Part shown: positions 1 through 6,194 of the stretch, piece after piece
Layout of the letters: each line of letters begins with the position of its first letter
How positions within the stretch are numbered: position 1 is the first letter of the stretch
Origin: Planctomycetota bacterium
GTDB lineage: Bacteria; Planctomycetota; B15-G4
Assembly (NCBI GenBank): GCA_003644265.1
Contig: QNBX01000195.1
Span: 1 to 7,317 of the forward strand
Direction: 5' to 3'
DNA length: 7,317 nucleotides
Position numbers and translations under genes: made by a program
The notes under the pieces: model-generated
Seen by the model: the letters and a program-made list of their open reading frames with translations, nothing else
What the model was told of the DNA's origin: nothing
Databases searched by the model: none

Positions 1-1
1 G

Positions 2-73
2 CTCGACCTGGCGGCCACCGCGTCGGATCACCGCCCCGTGGTGCTCGACCTGAAGCTGAAGCGCCGGGCGTGA
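2..73 (+). CDS. C-terminal end of an endonuclease/exonuclease/phosphatase-family protein (partial)
   Basis: Only the last 23 codons and a TGA stop are visible; the gene enters from the left edge. The peptide reads LDLAATASDHRPVVLDLKLK followed by RRA. The SDHRPVV segment followed by a short hydrophobic strand is the usual C-terminal signature of the endonuclease/exonuclease/phosphatase (DNase I-like) fold. In that family the Asp-His pair of 'SDHxPV' belongs to the metal-dependent phosphodiesterase or phosphatase active site, with His as the general base. The substrate (DNA, phospholipid, inositol phosphate or other) cannot be told from this fragment. The gene converges on the minus-strand PKD gene, with 179 bp between the two stops. 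Its stop codon lies inside a 9-bp tandem repeat. The family call rests on one short motif, so confidence is moderate. Confidence 0.72.
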   Translation, partial: LDLAATASDHRPVVLDLKLKRRA

Positions 74-111
74 AGGGCGTGAAGGGCGTGAAGGGCGTGA
101 AGGGCGTGAAG
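67..111. repeat. Five perfect tandem copies of the 9-mer GGCGTGAAG
   Basis: Five uninterrupted identical copies start at 67, 76, 85, 94 and 103; the next base breaks the pattern. The first copy overlaps the last codons and the TGA stop of the upstream plus-strand gene. The unit is a multiple of three, so every copy carries an in-frame TGA, and gain or loss of copies would leave the protein end unchanged. It is a likely product of replication slippage. There are no spacers and no dyad symmetry, so it is neither a CRISPR array nor a terminator. Confidence 0.95.
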
Positions 112-124
112 GCGCGCGGGTGTG

Positions 125-199
125 ACTGCGCTCGCGGTTGATGACGCTGACCATGATCGCCGAGTCGTTCACCAGCACGCCCATCCGCGCCACGAGGCG
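125..199 (-). pseudogene. Relic of an RND efflux permease gene (TM10 region)
   Basis: Bases 130-193 align without gaps to 3311-3374 of the intact permease gene in this window, with 58 of 64 identical by eye. Read on the minus strand the relic encodes VARMGVLVNDSAIMVSVINR then ER. The intact protein has VALMGVLVNDSLIMVDFINR then ER at residues 941-962, so 18 of 22 residues match. Similarity stops on both sides: upstream the intact Met-Phe-Gly is replaced by unrelated residues, and downstream the Arg-rich loop is lost. No start codon, no full RND domain and no room for one exist here, since the PKD gene stop is at 253-255. It is therefore a non-functional fragment, left by a degraded paralogue, a partial duplication or a recombination event. 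The stretch is too short to decide which. Confidence 0.7.
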
Positions 200-252
200 G
201 TGCTCGGCTGCACCCACGGCAAGGGCTCACGTCGAGGCTGACGAAGGAGGCC

Positions 253-2802
253 CTACGGCAACCCGCTCCGGGACTCCAGCCCGTTGCTCGCGGACCAGCC
301 CTGGACGCCGGCCGGGTCGGCGACCCAGACCTGGAACCAGGTCTCGAGGCCGGGAGCTGCATCCAGCGGCCAGCGGCTGCGTAGAACGATCTTGCCCGCG
401 CCTTCGGTGACGAGCCCGCCGGTCACGCCGTCCGGCTGGGGCACCAGCACACCACCCTGGAACGGCACGAACGCCGGGGAGAAGCCCACCACGAACCACG
501 CGGGTGCCGTCGGCGCGGCCTGGCTGAGCGCGAGGGTCACCTCGACGCCGGGCAGCGGCTCACCCGTCGCGTCGAGCCGGGGTACTCCTGCAACGCCGGC
601 CAGACCCTGACCCAGGTCGAGCCAGCCGGCGAGGATGGGCGTGCGGTTGAGCCACAGCAGCCAGGCGCTGCCGTCGTCGGACGCGGCCACCAGGTCGGGC
701 CGGCCGTCGCCGTCGACGTCGCCGGCGGCCACGGGCGACTGTCCCAGGTCAGCGCACCAGGGGTTGTCGACCCCCGAAGTGGTCAGCAGGCTCAATACGC
801 CCGCACCGCAATCCGCCCAACCACCCTGACCGAACATGTCGGTCGCGCCGATCAGATCGAAGTCTGCGAGCCCGGCGACCTCGATCAAGACGGACGAGAA
901 CACCCAGAGAGGAGCGTCGAAGTCCGGCCCCAGGAGGCGCCAGTGCGAGCTGTATTGGTTCCGCACCGCCAGGTCGCCAGCGCCATCGCCATTCACGTCG
1001 CCCGCGAAGGCCTCGGCCATCAGATCGGCACCAACGGAGTGGTTCACCTCGGCCGTCGACGTCAAAGGGGGTCCGGTCAGTCCTCCCAGCCCATCTCCCG
1101 GGACAATGGTCGTGCGGATCCAGGAGGAGCCTGGTGGTGACATCGGGAAGTCGACCTCATCCCACCCATACCAGGTGAGCACGTCGAGCACGCCCGTGCC
1201 GGAGCGGTCCACCAGGTCCAGCCCGGCGTGATCCCCCGAGAGCGCGAGCAACGGGCCCGGGGCCAGGGGACCGGCGCCGGAAAGAACGCGCAGGAACGCG
1301 TCACCCGCGGCGTCCAGTTGCAACAGCACCACGTCGGCGCGGTCGTCAGCGTCCATGTCTCCGAGGCGTGCGGACGTGATCGACGCGGCGTCGGGCACGC
1401 TGAGGTCCGGGCCCAACGTGAAGCCCCCCATCCCGTCGCCCCAGAGGACCGCGAGCCGGACGCCGGCGTCCTCGAGCATCACCGCGTCCTGGTGTCCGTC
1501 CCCGTCGACGTCCGCCAGGCCGACCACGTGGGAAGCCCAGGGCAGCGACGTTGACGTCGGCGAGGGTGAGAGCCCGCTCCCGCTCGCGGGCGCCACCCAC
1601 AGCCGCAGCCGATCAACGGACGTGGACACGGCGTCGGCGAGCCCGTCGCCGGTGACGTCGTGCAAGGACAGGCTGGCCATGGGCTCGGGCAGGGCCGAGG
1701 TCAGCGGCGGGTCGAACGCCACGGGCTCGACGGCGGCGATGCCGCCTGGCGCGAACGCCACGTCGGAGGCGGCGGCCCCGCCCTCCACCGTGAGGGTCAC
1801 GTTGTAGAGCCCGGGCTGCTCGAAGACGTGAACCGGGTGCTGCTCGTCGCTGGTGGTGCCGTCCCCGAAGTCCCAATGCCACGACGTAACGCCGCCCACC
1901 GATGCATCCGAGAAGGACACATCCAGCGGTGCGTGCCCGACGGAGGTCGACGCCGAGAACACGGTGCCCACGGCACCACCGTGGACCGTGATGGCGCCTG
2001 CTTGCACGAACTCCTCAGTGATCGGCCCCACGGTCGCCGCGAGCCGCACGTCGTAGACGCCGGGCTCGACGTAGGTGTGCTGCGGGTGCTGCTCGGAGGA
2101 CGTCGTGCCGTCACCGAGGTCCCACTCCCACGCGCTCACCGGCAGCGGGCTCGTCGTCGTGTTGGTGAAGCTGACGGCCAGGGGCGCCGGGCCCTCCGTG
2201 GCCGACGCCACGAAACCCAGGCTGCCCTCGAAGGGCCCCACGCTGATGAACCCCCGCTTCACCAGCGTCTCGGAGACGCCGGCAGCGGAGACCCGCAGCG
2301 AGACGTCGTACACCCCGGGCTCGTCATAGGTGTGCGTCGGCTGCTCCTCGTACGACCAGGAGCCGTCGCCGAAGGTCCAGTACCAGTTCGAGATGGGCGC
2401 TTCGGAGACGGTCGTGTCCGTGAAGTCCACGCTGAGCGGGATGCCGCCGGAGGTCACCGAGGCCGTGAAGTCCACCTCGGCGAAGGCCTCCACGATGATG
2501 ACGTCGAGCTTCACCTCGGTGTCCGCACCAGCGAACAGCGAGCCGACGACGTAAAGGCTGACCGTGTACGAGCCCGATTCCCCGTAGATGTGCTCGGGGT
2601 CCTGCTCGTTGCTGGTGCTGCCGTCACCGAGGTCCCACTCCCAGAACAGGATGGGACCGGTGGAGAGGTCGGTGAACTGGACAGTGAGCGGCACGCCCCC
2701 GCTCGCCGGGTCCGCGCTGAACTCGGCATGGACCTGCTGCGCGCCCGCCAGGCGTGCGAGCAGGAGCAGGGTGGTGAGAGCCGTCGCCAGCGTGCGCGTC
2801 AT
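253..2802 (-). CDS. Secreted multidomain protein: four PKD domains, FG-GAP/VCBS repeat region, C-terminal surface-type domain
   Basis: This is a complete 849-residue protein. Residues 1-21 form a signal peptide (Arg at 3, hydrophobic stretch about 5-19, cleavage likely near AGA-QQ), so the protein is exported. Four PKD domains follow at about 27-105, 109-189, 195-274 and 279-357. Each shows W-x-(F/L)-GDG and a later 'P-x-H-x-(Y/F)...G-x-Y-x-V-x-L' strand. Residues 376-716 hold seven FG-GAP/VCBS-like repeats starting near Asp382, 431, 482, 532, 602, 647 and 695. The first, second, fifth and seventh keep a calcium-loop pattern such as DVDGDGxxD; the others are degraded. This spacing suits a seven-bladed beta-propeller. 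Residues 722-849 form a small beta-rich domain (GVAGVPRL, PFQGGVLVPQPD, FQVWVADPAG, SASNGL) of a kind I associate with Planctomycetota secreted proteins. No catalytic motif is visible; adhesion or carbohydrate or protein binding is inference. The ATG at 2800-2802 was chosen because the signal peptide starts there; no clear Shine-Dalgarno precedes it. TAG stop. Confidence 0.93.
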   Translation of the reverse strand: MTRTLATALTTLLLLARLAGAQQVHAEFSADPASGGVPLTVQFTDLSTGPILFWEWDLGDGSTSNEQDPEHIYGESGSYTVSLYVVGSLFAGADTEVKLDVIIVEAFAEVDFTASVTSGGIPLSVDFTDTTVSEAPISNWYWTFGDGSWSYEEQPTHTYDEPGVYDVSLRVSAAGVSETLVKRGFISVGPFEGSLGFVASATEGPAPLAVSFTNTTTSPLPVSAWEWDLGDGTTSSEQHPQHTYVEPGVYDVRLAATVGPITEEFVQAGAITVHGGAVGTVFSASTSVGHAPLDVSFSDASVGGVTSWHWDFGDGTTSDEQHPVHVFEQPGLYNVTLTVEGGAAASDVAFAPGGIAAVEPVAFDPPLTSALPEPMASLSLHDVTGDGLADAVSTSVDRLRLWVAPASGSGLSPSPTSTSLPWASHVVGLADVDGDGHQDAVMLEDAGVRLAVLWGDGMGGFTLGPDLSVPDAASITSARLGDMDADDRADVVLLQLDAAGDAFLRVLSGAGPLAPGPLLALSGDHAGLDLVDRSGTGVLDVLTWYGWDEVDFPMSPPGSSWIRTTIVPGDGLGGLTGPPLTSTAEVNHSVGADLMAEAFAGDVNGDGAGDLAVRNQYSSHWRLLGPDFDAPLWVFSSVLIEVAGLADFDLIGATDMFGQGGWADCGAGVLSLLTTSGVDNPWCADLGQSPVAAGDVDGDGRPDLVAASDDGSAWLLWLNRTPILAGWLDLGQGLAGVAGVPRLDATGEPLPGVEVTLALSQAAPTAPAWFVVGFSPAFVPFQGGVLVPQPDGVTGGLVTEGAGKIVLRSRWPLDAAPGLETWFQVWVADPAGVQGWSASNGLESRSGLP
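1732..2724 (-). repeat. Intragenic array of four PKD-domain repeats
   Basis: Four tandem copies of about 80-87 codons each encode the PKD domains (residues 27-357). They are diverged overall, but the segment coding for WEWDLGDG is identical over 24 bases in copies 1 and 3 (2620-2643 and 2107-2130). Copies 2 and 4 carry YWTFGDGS and WHWDFGDG at the same place. The pattern shows growth by internal duplication, with copies 1 and 3 either most closely related or partly homogenised by gene conversion. Confidence 0.85.
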
Positions 2803-2883
2803 GTCCGTGTCCCGGGAGCGCGGGCCCCTGGCCGGAGTGGACGGGTGCCCGCGACTCCTCCAGCTCTGCTCGCATGGAGCACC

Positions 2884-2912
2884 AGTCTCACGCGCAGACG
2901 AAGACCTGTCCA
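2884..2912 (-). promoter_or_regulatory. Weak sigma70-like promoter candidate for the PKD gene
   Basis: On the minus strand TGGACA (2907-2912; five of six bases match TTGACA) is followed after exactly 17 bases by GAGACT (2884-2889; three of six match TATAAT). A start site near 2877 would give an untranslated leader of about 75 bases. The -10 match is poor and such pairs arise by chance, so this is only a candidate. Its placement, in the 200-bp gap after the permease gene, is sensible. Confidence 0.17.
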
Positions 2913-2964
2913 GGGTCGCCTACCGGCGAAGCAGTCGGTCTCCGTGCCCAGCCCAGACGTGATC

Positions 2965-2983
2965 GCGCGCGCCCCACGCGCGC
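2965..2983 (-). terminator. GC hairpin downstream of the permease gene (possible terminator)
   Basis: GCGCGCG (2965-2971) and CGCGCGC (2977-2983) form a perfect 7-bp all-GC stem around a 5-base loop, beginning about 20 bases past the permease stop. No T-tract follows on the minus strand, so it is not a classic rho-independent terminator. The whole stretch is alternating GC, where such stems occur readily. It may pause transcription between the pump operon and the PKD gene. Confidence 0.25.
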
Positions 2984-3002
2984 CCCGCGCGGCCCGCGGT
3001 CG

Positions 3003-6000
3003 CTAGATGGCGGCCCGCGCCGCCGCCTCGCGCTCGGCCCGGGTCTCGGAGCCCTCCAGCCCCAGCGCTGAGCGCAGGCGCTCGAGCAGCACGTAGCCCA
3101 CGGGCACCAACAGCAGCGTGATGAACGTGGCGAACATGACGCCGAAGGCCAACGACACCGCCATGGGGATCAGGAAGCGCGCCTGCAGGCTGCGCTCCAG
3201 CAGCAGCGGCGTGAGGCCCGCGGCGGTGGTCATCGACGTGAGCAGGATGGCGCGGAAGCGCGCGGGCCCTGCGGCGCGTACGGCGTCCAACACGGCCGCC
3301 CCTCGCCTACGCTCGCGGTTGATGAAGTCGACCATGATCAGCGAGTCGTTCACCAGCACGCCCATCAGCGCCACGATGCCGAACATGCTCATGATGGTCA
3401 GGTCCATGCCCATCAGCATGTGGCCCCAGACGGCCCCCACGATGCCGAAGGGGATGGCCGACATGACGATCAGCGGCTGGGTGTAGCTGCGGAAGGGCAC
3501 CGCCAGCAGGGCGTAGATCATGACCAGCGCCAGCGCGAAGCCGCGCAGCAGGCCCGTCATGGTGTCGACCTGTTCGCGCTGCTGGCCTTCGAGCGAGTAG
3601 CTGGAGCCGGGGTGATCGGCCATGAGCTGCGGCAGCACGCGCTGCTCGAGGTCGGCCAGCACGACGCCCGGCTCGACCTCTGCGCTGTCCACCTCGGCGG
3701 TGACGTGGATGGCGCGCAGGCGGTCGGCGCGCTCGATCAGCGAGTCACCCGGCGCGGGGTGCGCCACGGCCACCGCGTCAAAGGGCAGCTGGCGGCCGCC
3801 GGGCAGGCGCACGCGCATGGAGAGCAGGTCGCCCAGCGAACGTCGGCCGCGCTCGGGATAGCGCACCATCACGCGCACCTCGTCGCGCCCACGCTGCACG
3901 CGCTGGGCCTCCTCGCCGTAGAAGCCCTGGCGCACCTGGCGGGCCAGGTCGGCCAGGGTCAGCCCTGAGGCCTGCCCCTGAGCCGTGAGCGACAGGCGCA
4001 TCTCGGTGCGCCCGGCACGAAAGCTGTCGGCGATGTCGTAGACCCCCGGGTAGGCCGCCAACTCACGCCGCAGCACGGCCGCCATCTCGCGCAGGGCGTC
4101 CACGTCGTGCCCGGCCAGCTGCACATCCACCGGCTTGCCCGTGGACACCAGGTTGCTGCTGAAGACCAGCTCGACCGTGTCGGGCAGGTCGCCGACGCGA
4201 TCGCGCCAGAGCGCCAGGATGTCGCGACTGCCGATCTGCCGATCCTCGGACGGCACCAACTCCAGGTTGACCTCGCCCAGGTGGCTGCCTGCAAAGCCGG
4301 AGGTGTCTCCGAAGCCCTTGGCCTGATTCGCGCGAAAGGGCATCTCGCCCGTGCTGGCCAGGACGTGCTGCACGATGTCCTCGTCGTACTCGGCCTCCAG
4401 CTCGAGGGCCAGCTCGCGCGCGGCCCGCTCGATGCGCTCCACCGCCTCGGCCGTGACCTCGGCCGGCGTGCCCTGGGGCATGGTCACCCAGGCCAGCACG
4501 TTGTCGGCCTCCACGTCCGGGAAGAACACGAAGCGCACGTGGCGCGCGCCCACCAGGCTGAAGCTGATCAGCAGGGTCGACAGGCCCACGGCCACGGTGA
4601 GCCCTTTCCAGCGCAGAGCCAGGTCGAGCACAGGCTTGTACGCGCGCTCGATGAAGGCGTTCATGCCGGCGGAGAAGACCGACTGCACCCGCTCCCACAG
4701 GGCCAAGGGAGAGAAGCCGCTGCGCGGCGCGGTGGCCTTCACGTGGCGCAAGTGCGCCGGCAGGATCAGCAGCGACTCCACCATGGAGAAGGCCAGCACC
4801 GGCACCACCACCAGCGGCAGCTGGGACATGAACTTGCCCATGATGCCGGGGATGCCGATCAGCGGGCTGAAGGCCGCCACCGTGGTGAGGATGGCGAAGA
4901 CCACGGGGATGGCCACCTCGCCCACGCCCTTGCGCACGGCGGTCTTGCCGCGGTCGCCGCGCTCGGCGTGGCGGAAGACGTTCTCGCCCACCACGATGGC
5001 GTCGTCCACCACGATGCCCAAGGCCACGATGAAGCCGAACAGCGAGATCAGGTTGATGGACACGCCCATGTACGGCATGACCCACAGCGCGCCCAGGAAG
5101 CTGATGGGGATGCCCAGGGCCACCCACATGGCCAGGGACAGCCGCAGGAACAGCGCCAGGGTCAGGAACACCAGCGCCAGGCCGGTGATGCCGTTGTTCA
5201 GCAGCAGATCGAGGCGACTGCGCAGCACGCGCGATTCGTCCTGCCAGACCGTGAGCGCCACGCCCTCGGGCATGCGCGTGGAGGCCTCGACGACCCACTG
5301 CTGCACTTCGGATGAGATGTCGAGGGCGCGCTGCTCTCCCACGCGGAAGACCTGCACCAGCACCGTGGGCTGGCCGTCGAAGCGCGCCGACTGACCGGTG
5401 TCCTCGAAGGCGTCGAGCACCTCGGCCACGTCGCCCAACAGCACGCGCGAGCCGTCGCTGCCGCTGCGCAGCATGAGCCGCTCGAACTCCACGCCGGTGT
5501 AGGCCTGGTGTCGTGCGCGCAGCTGGATCTCGCCGGCGCTGGTCTTGAGCATGCCGCCGCCCAGGTCGAGCGAGCGGCTGCGCACCGCCGCGGCCACCTC
5601 GTCGAAGCTCAGGCCGAAGCGACGCAGCGCCACCTCGGAGACCTCGATCGAGATCTCGTAGGGCCGGGCGGCGCTGAGGCCCACGCGCGAGATGCCCGGC
5701 AGCAGCAGCAGCTCGTCGCGCACCTGCTCGCCCAGGTGCCGCAGCGCGCGCTCGTCGAGCGGGCCGGAGACCGCCACGTTGAGCACCTGCCGGCCGATCT
5801 CGAACTCCTGGACCAGCGGCTCCTCGGCCTGCTCGGGAAACGTGTCGATGGCGTCCACCGCCGCGTTGACGTCGTCGAGCACCTCGCGCATGTCCTCGCC
5901 GTCGCGCAGCTCGATGGTGACCGAGCCCAGGTTGCTCACCGCGCGCGAGGTCACGCGCTCGATGCCCTCCAGGCCCTGCACGGCCTCTTCGATCTTGATG

Positions 6001-6194
6001 CAGACGCCCTCTTCGACCTCCCCCGGCGTGGATCCGCGCACCAGCACCGAGACGGAGATGATGCCGCTGTCCACCTCGGGGAAGACCTCCTGCTCGATGA
6101 CCGGGACGGTCAGCAGGCCCCCGGCCAGGATGATCCACATGAGCATGCTGGCGGCCACGGGCCGGTCAGCGAAGAAGGTCGTGATGCCGCTCAT
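3003..6194 (-). CDS. RND-family efflux transporter permease (AcrB/HAE1-like inner-membrane pump subunit)
   Basis: This is a complete 1063-residue protein, close to the 1020-1060 usual for AcrB-type pumps. It is the proton-driven inner-membrane subunit that exports small amphiphilic compounds through the adaptor and an outer-membrane channel. The duplicated RND layout is clear. TM1 lies at about 15-33, porter domain 1 at about 40-330 and TM2-TM6 between 336 and 480. TM7 is at about 531-549, porter domain 2 at about 555-880 and TM8-TM12 between 884 and 1036. TM4 carries the paired proton-relay aspartates, Asp397-Asp398 in GIVVDDAIVV (5001-5006). TM10 reads GVLVNDSLIMVDF, with Asn949 at or next to the position of the AcrB relay lysine. 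RFRAILLTS at 979-987 supplies the conserved TM11-side arginine. The frame stays open upstream to 6578, but the ATG at 6192-6194 is chosen: the protein then begins MSGITTFFADRPVAASMLMW as in the family, and the start overlaps the adaptor stop as ATGA. The substrate cannot be predicted. Confidence 0.97.
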   Translation of the reverse strand: MSGITTFFADRPVAASMLMWIILAGGLLTVPVIEQEVFPEVDSGIISVSVLVRGSTPGEVEEGVCIKIEEAVQGLEGIERVTSRAVSNLGSVTIELRDGEDMREVLDDVNAAVDAIDTFPEQAEEPLVQEFEIGRQVLNVAVSGPLDERALRHLGEQVRDELLLLPGISRVGLSAARPYEISIEVSEVALRRFGLSFDEVAAAVRSRSLDLGGGMLKTSAGEIQLRARHQAYTGVEFERLMLRSGSDGSRVLLGDVAEVLDAFEDTGQSARFDGQPTVLVQVFRVGEQRALDISSEVQQWVVEASTRMPEGVALTVWQDESRVLRSRLDLLLNNGITGLALVFLTLALFLRLSLAMWVALGIPISFLGALWVMPYMGVSINLISLFGFIVALGIVVDDAIVVGENVFRHAERGDRGKTAVRKGVGEVAIPVVFAILTTVAAFSPLIGIPGIMGKFMSQLPLVVVPVLAFSMVESLLILPAHLRHVKATAPRSGFSPLALWERVQSVFSAGMNAFIERAYKPVLDLALRWKGLTVAVGLSTLLISFSLVGARHVRFVFFPDVEADNVLAWVTMPQGTPAEVTAEAVERIERAARELALELEAEYDEDIVQHVLASTGEMPFRANQAKGFGDTSGFAGSHLGEVNLELVPSEDRQIGSRDILALWRDRVGDLPDTVELVFSSNLVSTGKPVDVQLAGHDVDALREMAAVLRRELAAYPGVYDIADSFRAGRTEMRLSLTAQGQASGLTLADLARQVRQGFYGEEAQRVQRGRDEVRVMVRYPERGRRSLGDLLSMRVRLPGGRQLPFDAVAVAHPAPGDSLIERADRLRAIHVTAEVDSAEVEPGVVLADLEQRVLPQLMADHPGSSYSLEGQQREQVDTMTGLLRGFALALVMIYALLAVPFRSYTQPLIVMSAIPFGIVGAVWGHMLMGMDLTIMSMFGIVALMGVLVNDSLIMVDFINRERRRGAAVLDAVRAAGPARFRAILLTSMTTAAGLTPLLLERSLQARFLIPMAVSLAFGVMFATFITLLLVPVGYVLLERLRSALGLEGSETRAEREAAARAAI

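Noticed and set aside
67..111. CRISPR array or origin iterons
   Set aside because: The 9-bp units have no spacers, there is no adjacent cas or replication gene, and the repeat lies over a gene end.
138..410. Small plus-strand frame of 90 codons across the relic and the PKD gene end
   Set aside because: Its N-terminal peptide resembles only the antisense translation of the RND gene (compare the frame at 3118-3486), so it is a by-product of the duplicated DNA, not a gene.
253..2802. PKD protein as a protease, chitinase or polysaccharide lyase
   Set aside because: PKD domains often accompany such enzymes, but no catalytic domain fits into the 849 residues; all regions are accounted for by PKD, propeller-like repeats and the C-terminal domain.
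1660..3006. 448-codon plus-strand open frame
   Set aside because: It lies antisense to the PKD gene; the product is low-complexity, rich in Arg, Gly and His, as expected from high-GC antisense frames. It spans the PKD start and the intergenic gap without domain signal.
4063..6138. 691-codon minus-strand open frame and the 402-codon plus-strand frame at 4107-5315
   Set aside because: Both are out-of-frame shadows of the permease gene, with Arg/Gly/Ala- or His/Gln-rich composition and no recognisable domain.
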